Below the pieces are notes generated by a model. It saw only the letters and a list, made by a program, of their open reading frames with translations, was not told the DNA's origin and made no database searches. Below, piece after piece: positions 53,298 to 62,480 of a stretch of 64,000 nucleotides of DNA. Positions within the stretch are counted from its first letter, which is position 1, and the number at the start of each line of letters is the position of its first letter. The stretch comes from CAZCVI01 sp964502145 (GTDB taxonomy: Bacteria > Acidobacteriota > Aminicenantia > UBA2199): NCBI GenBank assembly GCA_964502145.1, contig CAZCVI010000023.1:1-64000 (forward strand), written 5' to 3'. The position numbers and the translations under genes were made by a program.

Positions 53298-53894
53298 CTA
53301 TTGTTCTTGGGTTGATTTGAATTTTTCGGTTTTTTCCAGGAGTAAGGCCAACCCGTACATCTGGCGTTCTTTTTCTTCCGAGTACCAATTGTCACAGAAT
53401 AGTTTATCGTCGTATTCGAATAGGCCAATAGCCGGGTCAGCGATGTACAGTTTGTCGCCCACGATTGTTTGGACAACTTTATAAAGCACGACAAAGTGAT
53501 GCTTCCGCCAATGTAGAATACAGGGCAGGGCGACTTCCCCTTTTAATTGGGTGTAGGTAACTCTTACACCCGTAGCCTGAAGCCCCAGCGCCTCGGCTGC
53601 ATTGGCAACACCTAACATGGAAACTCCGATTTCATAATCGGTTTTGGTGAGTTTAACCAGATAATCCTTGCTGAATTTTTTGCCAAAGTGGTCAAGAATC
53701 ATTTGGAGGCAAACCGCACCGCATTCTGCGGGTTGTTTTTGCAAGTGAATGGGGAATGAGTCCCCTTTCTGGCAACCCGTGAAAAAAAGAGATCCCAAAA
53801 TAAGCAGTATAACCAATGATGCGTTAAACCCTATCTTCATGTAAATTTTCATGGTTGTTTGAGTGATTAGAGTTTTTGCGGGCACATTTTCCAT
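53298..53894 (-). CDS. Free-standing C39 (double-glycine leader) peptidase, lipoprotein
   Basis: This 198-residue protein has AGGAGAT six bases before the ATG. A hydrophobic stretch (~24-38) ends in the lipobox LFFTGC (Cys ~41). The rest is a C39 peptidase: Gln and the catalytic Cys in KQPAECGAVCLQMILDHFGK, the His in HWRKHHFVVLY and the Asp in YIADPAIG are all present. C39 domains remove double-glycine leaders and usually sit at the cytoplasmic N-terminus of ABC exporters. Here the peptidase is alone and anchored outside the inner membrane. It is the natural candidate to mature the GA-leader peptide encoded 6 kb downstream on the same strand (inference). Confidence 0.82.
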   Translation of the reverse strand: MENVPAKTLITQTTMKIYMKIGFNASLVILLILGSLFFTGCQKGDSFPIHLQKQPAECGAVCLQMILDHFGKKFSKDYLVKLTKTDYEIGVSMLGVANAAEALGLQATGVRVTYTQLKGEVALPCILHWRKHHFVVLYKVVQTIVGDKLYIADPAIGLFEYDDKLFCDNWYSEEKERQMYGLALLLEKTEKFKSTQEQ

Positions 53895-54125
53895 TCAGAT
53901 CTCCTGCCATGCCACTGTATCGCTATCGGCAAGGCGGCGAACACTATACTTGACCGTTTGGCTTATCATGCTTTTATAATAATACAAAATCATTTTTATG
54001 TCAATTCCCCAAGGTCTGCTATGCGACAATTATTTGGAAGGAAACACTGGGCGCTACGTGGGCATGTGGGAATGTGTGCTTGGCCTTTTTTTGGCAGTTC
54101 CTGATTTCTCTTCAGCATTCCCACA
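53895..54125. other. Short intergenic region with an inverted repeat
   Basis: ATGTGGGAATG (54064-54074) and CATTCCCACAT (54116-54126) form an 11-bp inverted pair around a T-rich loop, just after the deleted DUF4062 gene on the minus strand. No gene is seen. Confidence 0.5.
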
Positions 54126-54434
54126 TTACCCGCTCCTGTCATTTGACCAATACTTTTTCCCCAGTTCTGCCGCCATGTGGTATACCGGCCAATACCCATT
54201 GGTAATCGGTTCCTCCTCCGTCATTCCCCGTTTCAGCATGAGGTATTCGGGGATGTCTTTATAAAATTCGGGATTGGTGGATGGGTAGAGATGGGAAACC
54301 TCAGACATATCCCGCGCGTATTCCTTGACCTTTTGCAGCCAGACCCAGGACAGGGTATAATGGATCAGCACGCCCACTGCCTTTTTCCTGTACTCGATCA
54401 AATCCACAAAAGTGGACGAAATAAAAACCTTCAT
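54126..54434 (-). pseudogene. DUF4062-STAND gene with two internal deletions
   Basis: The frame remains open for 102 residues but is assembled from three pieces of the ~995-residue protein. The pieces are the first ~24 residues (MKVFISSTFVDLIEYRKKAV), seven residues from just after the Walker A (SWVWLQK), and the last ~65 residues (VKEYARDMSEVSHLYPSTNP onward). Promoter and leader are intact and match copy A. Either it is a dead copy or it makes a miniature protein with the family's ends only. Confidence 0.8.
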
Positions 54435-54473
54435 CGCCGTTTACTCCCTTTTACCATTACGTCTTGATAGAAA

Positions 54474-54502
54474 ACAATAACACAAAGGAATAGGGAAGTC
54501 AA
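54474..54502 (-). promoter_or_regulatory. Promoter of the deleted DUF4062 copy
   Basis: TTGACT (54497-54502), 17 bp, TATTGT (54474-54479) on the minus strand, identical to copy A within the 119-bp duplication. Confidence 0.6.
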
Positions 54503-54742
54503 TTTATCCGGGACCATCCAAAAGATATTGTAAAAAAAGGGATGAGATCGAAGTTGTTCACCCCCTGTTTTGAGACAGCCTCCTCGTGTTCACCCAGGGC
54601 CTATTCACTTCCGATAATGGGTAAAAGGAGAATTGCTGTAGCCAAAGTGTCTTGCTGGACAGGCAAAAAATACCAGCAAAATACTTGCATTACAAGCTGT
54701 CAAGTTTTTTGGAAGCCCACAACCAACGACGCTTGGTGCGTG

Positions 54743-55852
54743 CTATTTTATTTTGGCGGCTGCTTCCGTTATTTGATGTTCCATTTCAAAGGTATCCTTT
54801 TCTCTTAATATCTCTCTTTTTAACTCATCTTCGGTAGGGAAGTATAATTTATATTTGGAGACGAATATCTGTTCCTGCGATTCAGGTAAAGTGAATTTTA
54901 CCACAGCGTCGTTTTTTTCGGCACACAAAATGATTCCAATCGGTTCGTTTTCACCTTCTAATAGTTGCGTGCGTTTATAATAATTCACGTACATCTGCAT
55001 TTGTCCAATGTCCTGATGTGTCATTTTTCCCACTTTTAAATCAATCAAGACAAAACACCGGGCCAAACGATTATAAAAAACCAGGTCGATATAGAAATGA
55101 TCGCCATCCAGAGTAATCCGTTTTTGTCTTGCTACAAAAAAGAAGCCCTTTCCTAATTCCAATAAAAATTCCTGTAAATGGTCTATCAATGCCTGTTCCA
55201 ATTCTTTTTCCAATAGTCTTTGGTTTTCCTGTAAACCTAAGAATTCTATCACATAAGGGTCTTTAACAAGATCGCCGGGCTTATTAATTTTTTGGCCTTG
55301 TTTGGCAATCGCCAGCACCTCTTCTTTTTCCCGGCTAAGGGTAAGTCTTTCAAACAGAAGTGAATTGACTTGCCTTTCAAGTTCACGTGTACTCCAGTTA
55401 TTCTCTAGGGCTTCGATGATATAAAAATTTCTTGCATCTTCTCTCTCTACCTTTAACAGCAAACGGTAATGAGTCCAACTCAATTGGTCACGCAGTGCGT
55501 GACCTTTTGGGAAGGCGAGGTAAAACTGACGCATATACTTCAGATTTGTTATAGTAAAACCTTGTCCGAAGGATTTTGTCAATTTTTTGGAAAGTTCATA
55601 AAGGAGGTGCTTTCCATATCCAGACCGCTCCTTGCCATTTTGTTCTTCTTCGATAATAACGCGACCGACATTCCAGTAAGCTTGGACCATGCTTGCGTTT
55701 ACAGCCCGATACGCATTCGCCCTGGCCTCATCCAGAATTTGTTTGATGTTTTCAAATACTGTGTTCACACCTGCTTTTTTATCAATAATAGTACCACTGC
55801 CCATTAATTCTTCCAGCTCGGCACGCGATTTCTTAAGGTCAGTTTTATTCAT
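54743..55852 (-). CDS. DUF1016/YhcG family PD-(D/E)xK nuclease-like protein
   Basis: This 369-residue protein has the DUF1016 N-terminal helical domain (VQAYWNVGRVIIEEEQNGKE, GYGKHLLYELSKKLTKSFGQ, about residues 55-105) and a C-terminal restriction-enzyme-like domain. There the core reads LDGDHFYIDLVFYNRLARC and IDLKVGKM (~250-280), supplying the Asp and Asp-x-Lys, followed by QMQMYVNYY. The family is common in mobile and defence regions and is suspected to cut or process DNA; its role is not settled. No methylase or specificity gene is adjacent. A fragment of a similar gene lies near 53040-53200. Confidence 0.85.
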   Translation of the reverse strand: MNKTDLKKSRAELEELMGSGTIIDKKAGVNTVFENIKQILDEARANAYRAVNASMVQAYWNVGRVIIEEEQNGKERSGYGKHLLYELSKKLTKSFGQGFTITNLKYMRQFYLAFPKGHALRDQLSWTHYRLLLKVEREDARNFYIIEALENNWSTRELERQVNSLLFERLTLSREKEEVLAIAKQGQKINKPGDLVKDPYVIEFLGLQENQRLLEKELEQALIDHLQEFLLELGKGFFFVARQKRITLDGDHFYIDLVFYNRLARCFVLIDLKVGKMTHQDIGQMQMYVNYYKRTQLLEGENEPIGIILCAEKNDAVVKFTLPESQEQIFVSKYKLYFPTEDELKREILREKDTFEMEHQITEAAAKIK

Positions 55853-56006
55853 TTTTTACACTCAATAATAATATAATCTTTTCCCCATCATTTGTCAATT
55901 GAGCCATTTGTAGCATTCATTCAATTTGGATGTCAACGGGCAGGCGAGAGCGAACATAAGATTCGCCATCGCCGTACACAGATATGGGAAAACAGTATTT
56001 TCCCCA

Positions 56007-58991
56007 TTACTCTTTTCCCCATTCTTCCGCCATGTGGTATACCGGCCAATACCCATTGGTAATCCGTTCCTCCTCGGTCATGCCCCGTTTCAGCATCTCG
56101 TATTCGGGGATGTCTTTATAAAAGTCGGGATTGGTGGATTGGTAGAGATGGGAAACCTCGGACACATCCAGGGCGTATTCCTTGACCTTTTGCAGATGTT
56201 GGGCAGCGGTAAGGTTTAAAAGGGTGGTGGGTTCGTTTTTTTCCAAAAGCACCTGCCCGCAAAAGAGATGAAGGTCGGCCAAGGCCCGTCGATACCCGGC
56301 CCGGAGGGCAATCTCCAACACTTCCGCCAGTCGTGTTTCGTCCGGGGGGCGGCGGTTGGCCCGGTCCAAGCGGGCCAGGCCAAGCAGGATGTCCGCTTCC
56401 AGGCTAACCATGTTTACTTTCCGGCAGCGGCGTAGCGCTTCATTGAGGCAGCCTTCGGCGGCGGCGGGAACACTACCGGTTTTTACGGTCACGGCATGGA
56501 TTTGCTCCTGGAAATACTCGTCATAAAAGGGGATTTCAAAGGAGTCCATGGACCCTTCTCTGCATTGAATCAGCGCCTCTCCCAGAAGCCAATAGGCCTG
56601 AACAAAATCCCGCGGCAAAGGAAAATTGCTTTTACTAAATTTTCCAGCGAAGGTCAGTGCCTGGCGGGCCTGTTCCAGTGCCTCCCGCCCGTAGCCAGCG
56701 GCCCGGTTCTCCTTTTCCACGCGAGACACGCCGGTAAACCGTGCCTGCAAAAGGGCGGAGAGGGAACGGTAAACGGAATCCACACTTAATCCCTGGTAAT
56801 CGTTCGTTTTTACCCAATAAGCGGTGGATTGAGCCAATTCCTCTTCGGCACCTTTTGTTTTGCTCTGGAAGGCCAGGACACGTCCCAATTCCTGGTGACC
56901 TACAGCTTCTTGAAATTCATCTTTTATTTCCCGGCAAAGGGCAATGTGTTTTCGCAAATGCGTGGTGGAAGCGGAGAACTGGCCGATGGTTGCTTGAGCA
57001 ACGCTGGCCTCTGCTCCCAGACCGATGGCAAGATTCTTTTTATCATCATTTTTTTCTGAAAGTCTAATGTATTGAAGATAAAACGGCACCGCTTTTGCGG
57101 GCTGGCCGGAAAGGGCGTAGGTATTGGCCAACTCATTTAACGTCCATCCCTGGTCCGATTCCTTTTCCAGGCGGGGCAAACCATTGTCGCAGTTTTCTCC
57201 GGGAAAGAGCAGCTTCAACAGTTCAATGATCAAATGATAGGCGGATAATTGATAATAACATGGATTATGCATCCTGTCGTAAAATAAGTCACATGCTTCA
57301 TCGTACTTTCCTGCCTTGACCAGGTGGTGATAGAGTTCGATCACTGGCGCAAGATCCTCAAGTCTCACCACTTTTTCCGGTTCCGGCAGGGCCTTGAAGT
57401 ATGCCACCGCGAGGGTGTGAACCGTTTCCCCGGTTCCTGCCGCTGTGGTCAACCGCACGTATAAAAACGAACGCATGATGGGATGGAAATCGAAGGAATC
57501 CGCGGTCTCATCATAAAACAAGAAACCCAGGCGAGACAACCCTTGCAGCACCTGCCACAGCCTCTCCTCAGCCATTCCCGACATCAGTGCTTTGACCGCA
57601 TCGAAGCTGAACACCCCACGGAACACCGACACCCGCTCCGCGACCCGGCGCTCCTCTTGGGAAAGCAGGCCCAAAGCCGTGGACAGAATCTTATGCGGCT
57701 CTTCCCTATCAATGAGATTCATCGCAAAGGCCGCCCGGATATCCCGTGTCCGGCTCATGGTGATGGCGGAGACCAGCAGGGTCAGCATCAGGGGATGATA
57801 GTCGTACACCCCCCCAGCCTCTTCCAGTTCCGCCCGCGTGCCCCGCACCCCTTGCCCGCGCAAAAAGCGCACCGTGTCGTTTGGGGATAAGCCCGTTAAA
57901 CACACCCGTTTCACACCCGCCAGCCCTTCCAACGGCACGGGCATCAGGCGGGTGGTGATCAATGTCCGCGTCTGGCCCGCGCACAGGGCACGAAAAAAAC
58001 GGCCCGCCCACGGATGCACCGGTTCACGTAACCGGCGCTCCCACCGGGCTTCGGCCTCGTTATCCCCGGCGAAGCGCTTTTCCTGAATAAACATCGCCTC
58101 CATACCCGCATAGCCCCGTAGGACACGCTCCAGACCGTCCAATACCAGCAAAAAACGGCGGTGGTGCAAGACCGCAGTCAGGTCCGTCAGGTCGATTCCC
58201 TCTTGGGGCGCGGTTCCCAGGACATACGGGGCCAGGTGGGCGATAAAGGATTCAAAGGGTTCGTCGTAGAAGGACCACCAGAATACACCCTCGGTTTCAA
58301 CCGGTTTTCCCAAAATCTCCTTTTGCAGCCAGACCCAGGACATGGCGCTTTTGCCCATGCCGCCGATGGCTTCCAAAACCAAAACCGGTTCCGCTTCATT
58401 GTAGAACCAATTGGAAAGAACCGCCATTTCCGCCTCCCGCCCGGTGAAGTTCCGGGACAGGGGATAGGGATGGGCCATGTAAGGAAACGGCGCCGTGGGG
58501 ATGTGTCTTTTCCCTGCGGGAACAGTGGTGCCGTTTTTCTTTTTCACCGCATTGGCCAGGGAAGTGGCCAGTTTTCCGGCAAAGTCTTCGGGGGTGGTGA
58601 AATAATCTAAGACGCGTTCTTTCTTGACGATATCCAAAAATGCAGTGAGGGCGGGCAACTTGGCCATCTCAATAAATTTGGGGTTCCATGGAAAATCGTC
58701 TTTAACGATAAAACAGAGGCATGGCTTTTTTAAATGCTGTGCCAGTTCATATTCCCTCCGGGTAATGGAGGTCTCCCCGCCTTGGGGCACAAACCCGTAC
58801 CGGTAGGCATAGATACCCACGAAAAGATCGCATTCCTGGATTTCGGTTTCGCAGACCCTTGTGGGTTCTTCCGATTGGCTGCCGAAATATTCCATGGCAA
58901 TGGGTGTATCTTTATACCGCAGCAAGACCTCGACGGCCTTTTTCCTGTACTCGATCAAATCCACAACCGTGGACGAAATAAAAACCTTCAT
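56007..58991 (-). CDS. DUF4062-NTPase-TPR (STAND-type) protein, copy B
   Basis: The 994-residue protein has the same architecture as copy A: DUF4062 (KVFISSTVVDLIEYRKKAVE), NTPase (GGMGKSAMSW, FLLVLDGLERVL) and a TPR-like C-terminal half. Over roughly the first 330 residues it differs at only a handful of positions. Later segments alternate between near-identity and clear divergence (copy A IETKYPHPRDF, copy B SKSNFPLPRDF), as expected from gene conversion between paralogues. The promoter boxes are conserved. It is followed by the two-component regulators on the same strand upstream, so signal input from them is possible. Function is inferred only from domains. Confidence 0.82.
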   Translation of the reverse strand: MKVFISSTVVDLIEYRKKAVEVLLRYKDTPIAMEYFGSQSEEPTRVCETEIQECDLFVGIYAYRYGFVPQGGETSITRREYELAQHLKKPCLCFIVKDDFPWNPKFIEMAKLPALTAFLDIVKKERVLDYFTTPEDFAGKLATSLANAVKKKNGTTVPAGKRHIPTAPFPYMAHPYPLSRNFTGREAEMAVLSNWFYNEAEPVLVLEAIGGMGKSAMSWVWLQKEILGKPVETEGVFWWSFYDEPFESFIAHLAPYVLGTAPQEGIDLTDLTAVLHHRRFLLVLDGLERVLRGYAGMEAMFIQEKRFAGDNEAEARWERRLREPVHPWAGRFFRALCAGQTRTLITTRLMPVPLEGLAGVKRVCLTGLSPNDTVRFLRGQGVRGTRAELEEAGGVYDYHPLMLTLLVSAITMSRTRDIRAAFAMNLIDREEPHKILSTALGLLSQEERRVAERVSVFRGVFSFDAVKALMSGMAEERLWQVLQGLSRLGFLFYDETADSFDFHPIMRSFLYVRLTTAAGTGETVHTLAVAYFKALPEPEKVVRLEDLAPVIELYHHLVKAGKYDEACDLFYDRMHNPCYYQLSAYHLIIELLKLLFPGENCDNGLPRLEKESDQGWTLNELANTYALSGQPAKAVPFYLQYIRLSEKNDDKKNLAIGLGAEASVAQATIGQFSASTTHLRKHIALCREIKDEFQEAVGHQELGRVLAFQSKTKGAEEELAQSTAYWVKTNDYQGLSVDSVYRSLSALLQARFTGVSRVEKENRAAGYGREALEQARQALTFAGKFSKSNFPLPRDFVQAYWLLGEALIQCREGSMDSFEIPFYDEYFQEQIHAVTVKTGSVPAAAEGCLNEALRRCRKVNMVSLEADILLGLARLDRANRRPPDETRLAEVLEIALRAGYRRALADLHLFCGQVLLEKNEPTTLLNLTAAQHLQKVKEYALDVSEVSHLYQSTNPDFYKDIPEYEMLKRGMTEEERITNGYWPVYHMAEEWGKE

Positions 58992-59030
58992 CGCCTTTTA
59001 CTCCCTTTTACCAATACGTCTTGAAAGAAA

Positions 59031-59059
59031 ACAATAACACAAAGAAAAACGGAAGTCAA
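59031..59059 (-). promoter_or_regulatory. Promoter of DUF4062 copy B
   Basis: TTGACT (59054-59059), 17 bp, TATTGT (59031-59036) on the minus strand. The flanking bases have drifted from those of copy A but both boxes and the spacing are kept. Confidence 0.6.
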
Positions 59060-59076
59060 AAAAAAGAGTAATTAAT

Positions 59077-59151
59077 CTTTTCCCATTGGTCTTTCCACCC
59101 ACGGGGTAGTTGCACGAAAACGTGATCTGGAAGTCGAAAGGGGACAGGCAC
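59077..59151. repeat. 75-bp dispersed repeat (second copy 63062-63136)
   Basis: CTTTTCCCATTGGTCTTTCC and the following ~55 bases (ending GTCGAAAGGGGACAGGCAC) recur with a few changes at 63062-63136 in the same orientation. Confidence 0.75.
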
Positions 59152-59191
59152 GGAATCCCACCGGAACATTGATTGGACCTTTATTCCGGCA

Positions 59192-59229
59192 AAAATGACA
59201 AAAACATCTTTGTTTTGTCATTTTTGTCA
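59192..59229 (-). terminator. AT-rich hairpin at the 3' end of the receiver-AAA gene
   Basis: CAAAAATGACAAAA and TTTTGTCATTTTTG form a 14-bp stem overlapping the region just after the stop codon at 59227. The stem is AU-rich, so it would be a weak terminator; it may act on either strand. Confidence 0.45.
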
Positions 59230-60843
59230 TTTTTGATTCCGTAAATAAGTACGAAACATGACGTCAGGGATAGAGTATAAACCGCGGCCACTTTTTTTAA
59301 TCAATCCTTTTTCGAGCAATCGTTGCAAGTATTTGGTGATACTTTTGGAATCGACCTTAATCTTCTCGGTTTTTGCCATTTCCTGAATTTTGCCAGTAGA
59401 AACCGCTACTTCATCCATTGCAATCAGTAGGAGTACCTTAGCCTCTTCATCGCTGGCTTGATCAAACCAATTGTCAAAAACAGCGATTCCCATATCGCTG
59501 AGTGCCGTTTGCAGTGCTTTATCCCAAACTGCCAAGTCAACGCGCCTAGATAATTGATTATTAAAAAGATGGTTACATAAAACTTGCATCTCAAATGGAT
59601 GCCCAAAGGTGTAATCATAAACTCGTTTTATAACATCAGGACAAAAAGATATCCCCGTTCCCATCAGTGATTTAAGAATTGTTTCTTGCAGTTCATTTTC
59701 ATTTAAAACATGAAGTTCAACTCTTGACAAGAAATAACGGGATAAGGGATGATGTTTTTTTACCGAGGTTAACTCCAACCAACTGGATGGTGTCGAGGTC
59801 ATTCCCACCAGAATTTTTGTTTTTACGATAACATCCATCGAAAGTGTTTGTTTCAGGGTCATCACAATTTCAGACACGGTCATCAGATTTTCGAGATCAT
59901 CGAGAAGCACCACCAAGACATCGGTGTGTTCTTCCAAATCTTGCCAAAGGTTGAGGAATGAATCATGAAGAAAAGCTTGTGGTGATACTTTCTTTTTAGA
60001 AGTATCCCGACTGAATTGTAAGCCAGTGCCCAGGACGTTAAATCCAATCGATTCGAAGTAATCGGTTATTCGTTTAAACTTATGGATAGGATAAGGAAGA
60101 TCCCGAAGAATTCCTTCAATAATGGAACGGGCAACTTCCGATAGATTAGTCCCGCTTTGAAAGGCTTCTAACGGCACAATGGATACAAGGTGACCGCGGT
60201 TTTGGCATATTTTTTTATATTCTCTTAACAATGTCGATTTTCCAATGCCCCAATCACCCAGAACCATAAAGTGCTCGCAAAATCTTGTATGAAGGGCTCT
60301 GTCAAGTTTTTGTTGAAAGAATTCCAGTTCCATTGTCCTCCCACCGAAAACAGTGGGTTCGATTCCACTCATGGGCGTAAATGGGTTGCCAGTCCGCAAG
60401 AATTTTTCATCCCCGGAGTCTATCGCTTTTTGCACGGAAACAATTAAATCATCGACAGCAGTATCGGTTTTTTCGATGAAATCAAACACTCCTTGGGTGA
60501 GGGTTTTTCTAGCCAATGCAATGCTTCCGTAGCCGGTTATCGCAATAATGGGGCGCAGGGGGTTCAAGCCTTGTGATTTAGAAATAAGTTCCAATCCTCC
60601 CATCTCGTCACCATCGGAGCCGGGTATTTTTAAATCAACCACCAGTATTTCATAAGCCTGAGACATTAATTTTTCCAGTGCCTGGGCAACGGTATCCGCT
60701 TCGTCTACTTCAATCGACTCAACACCTCTTTTTGATGATAAATAGGGGTCCTTTCTATTGATTCGTATTTTTTTCTTCAATTCTTTGTGGTAAATTCTGA
60801 GGATATCGCGATTGTCATCGACAATAAGAATTCTTATGGGCAT
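59227..60843 (-). CDS. Receiver-AAA-winged helix response regulator
   Basis: This 538-residue protein opens with a receiver domain (residues ~1-135): LIVDDNRDILRIYHKELKKK, phospho-Asp in ILVVDLKIPGSDGDE, and a loop longer than usual. An Orc1/STAND-type AAA domain follows (~170-420), with GRTMELEFFQQKL, Walker A GDWGIGKSTLLREYK (~195-210) and Walker B VLVVLLDDLENLM (~310). It ends in a winged helix (~450-535). The fusion of a phospho-receiver to this ATPase class is uncommon. Its ATG immediately follows the stop of the sensor kinase gene, its presumed partner. DUF4062 copy B lies downstream. Confidence 0.82.
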   Translation of the reverse strand: MPIRILIVDDNRDILRIYHKELKKKIRINRKDPYLSSKRGVESIEVDEADTVAQALEKLMSQAYEILVVDLKIPGSDGDEMGGLELISKSQGLNPLRPIIAITGYGSIALARKTLTQGVFDFIEKTDTAVDDLIVSVQKAIDSGDEKFLRTGNPFTPMSGIEPTVFGGRTMELEFFQQKLDRALHTRFCEHFMVLGDWGIGKSTLLREYKKICQNRGHLVSIVPLEAFQSGTNLSEVARSIIEGILRDLPYPIHKFKRITDYFESIGFNVLGTGLQFSRDTSKKKVSPQAFLHDSFLNLWQDLEEHTDVLVVLLDDLENLMTVSEIVMTLKQTLSMDVIVKTKILVGMTSTPSSWLELTSVKKHHPLSRYFLSRVELHVLNENELQETILKSLMGTGISFCPDVIKRVYDYTFGHPFEMQVLCNHLFNNQLSRRVDLAVWDKALQTALSDMGIAVFDNWFDQASDEEAKVLLLIAMDEVAVSTGKIQEMAKTEKIKVDSKSITKYLQRLLEKGLIKKSGRGLYSIPDVMFRTYLRNQK

Positions 60844-62034
60844 TTATGACTCCTTATTTTCTTCTGTGAGTGGAAAGGTTATCTTAAAAGTGGTTCCTTT
60901 GTTTATTTCGCTTTGTACACTGACGGTTCCAGCAAACTGGTTAATGATTCGACTGCTTAGATATAGACCTAACCCTAATCCATTTTGGCTGGAAATTTGT
61001 TCTTTGAATAATTGCTCTTTTATATTTCCCGGGATTCCCGGTCCATTATCTGTCAAGGAAATTGCGAGATTACCGTTTTCCCTTTCAGCCACTATTATAA
61101 TGTTCCCCCCCTTAAGCCTCAAGGCATTAGAGGAATTGTGGATGAACTCAAGCAATACTCCGATCAATTGATCCAGGTTCGCATTGATCACCAGCATCTC
61201 CAAATCCGGCGGAAGCTGAATTTCCAGTTGGATATTCGAAGGTAAGCGCGGTTTTGCCAGTTCCTCAAAACTCTTAAGAAGAGTAAAAATCGTTATGGGT
61301 TCTTTTTGGGGAGCCCCCATATCAAGATAATTGAATAGCCGTTGCACCAGGAGGCGGCTGTATGCAAGACTTCGCTCAAGGACATTACTCTCTTCGATCA
61401 CCTCTTCCGAAACACTGCTGTCTGCCCGTATTTCTTTGACAGAATAGTTCATGTTAATAAATTCGTTTTTTAATCCATGGGCAATCGCCCCCCAATTGGT
61501 TTTGAAGTCATTGATCTTTTTCTGGATTAATCCTGTCTCTTGTTTTTGTGAAGCGCTTTCCAATTGGTCTTTTAACTGTTTATTTTCTTCTACGAGGAAA
61601 CGGTTATAGTTTTTATAATATTCCGTTTCCCTTTGCTGTTTAGACATTTGTAAAAACGAATCAATTCTTTCAGATAATATTTTTATGTCCATAGGCTTGA
61701 TGAAATAATCATTCGCTCCACGTTCAAATGCATTTATAATATAGCGTTGACCATCTATACAACTTAAGACTATTATGGGAATCGACGAATCTTCCTTCCT
61801 GATTTCAGTTATTAATTCGAATCCGGTCATTCCCGGCATCATAAGGTCAGTTATAATCAAATCCGGTCTATTTTTTTTAAATATATTTAGCGCTTCAAGA
61901 CCGTTACTGGCAAGAAGAACAGATAAGCCCTGTACTTTGAGGGAAAACCCTATAGAATAACGTTCGGATTCACCATCATCCACGATTAAAATGGTTTTTT
62001 TTTCAGTTTTATTTTTCAACATTTCTTCTGTCAT
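60844..62034 (-). CDS. Receiver-histidine kinase
   Basis: This 396-residue protein has an N-terminal receiver (~15-130: ILIVDDGESERYS, Asp in LIITDLMMPGMTG, Lys in YFIKPMD) and a coiled-coil linker. A kinase core with an unusual dimerisation segment follows (WGAIAHGLKNEFINMNYSVK, His ~195). The HATPase has ALRLKGGNIIIVAERE, DNGPGIPGNI and GLGLYLSSRIINQF. It has no membrane segment or PAS domain, so its input probably arrives at the receiver. It is the first gene of the pair with the receiver-AAA regulator, with zero bases between stop and start. Confidence 0.85.
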   Translation of the reverse strand: MTEEMLKNKTEKKTILIVDDGESERYSIGFSLKVQGLSVLLASNGLEALNIFKKNRPDLIITDLMMPGMTGFELITEIRKEDSSIPIIVLSCIDGQRYIINAFERGANDYFIKPMDIKILSERIDSFLQMSKQQRETEYYKNYNRFLVEENKQLKDQLESASQKQETGLIQKKINDFKTNWGAIAHGLKNEFINMNYSVKEIRADSSVSEEVIEESNVLERSLAYSRLLVQRLFNYLDMGAPQKEPITIFTLLKSFEELAKPRLPSNIQLEIQLPPDLEMLVINANLDQLIGVLLEFIHNSSNALRLKGGNIIIVAERENGNLAISLTDNGPGIPGNIKEQLFKEQISSQNGLGLGLYLSSRIINQFAGTVSVQSEINKGTTFKITFPLTEENKES

Positions 62035-62194
62035 AGTTTAATGGTAGAATTTTTATAGAGATTTGTCAACCTGGTTTCAAGTAAAAAAATCTATCCTCCA
62101 TCTCTATTGATTCCATCGTGCCATCCTTCAATAAGAGGAAGGAATACCGCCAGCCTGGGAAGGTATTTTCTTGAAAAAAGCGGGGACACTCCCT

Positions 62195-62431
62195 CCGCAT
62201 CTTCCATTTCCGACCGCGTGCCCCGCACCCCTTGCCCGCGCAAAAAACGCACGGTGTCGTTTCGGGATAAGCCCGTTAAACACACCCGTTTCACACCCGC
62301 CAGCCCTTCCAACGGCACGGGCATCAGGCGGGTGGTGATCAATGTCCGCGTCTTGCCGGCGCACAGGGCACGAAAAAAATGGCCCGCCCACGGATGCACG
62401 GGTTCACGCAGCCAGTGCTCCCACCGGGCAA
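62195..62431 (-). pseudogene. Internal fragment of a DUF4062-STAND gene
   Basis: About 79 codons match the NTPase region of copies A and B (REPVHPWAGHFFRALCAGKT, TTRLMPVPLEGLAGVKRVCL, SRNDTVRFLRGQGVRGTRSE) with a few differences. Both ends stop abruptly in unrelated sequence; the right end meets the toxin remnant. It is a decayed extra copy. Confidence 0.8.
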
Positions 62432-62480
62432 GGGCGAACATAAAATGAAGGCCCGGTTTTTCCTGCACGGGTAATCGCTC

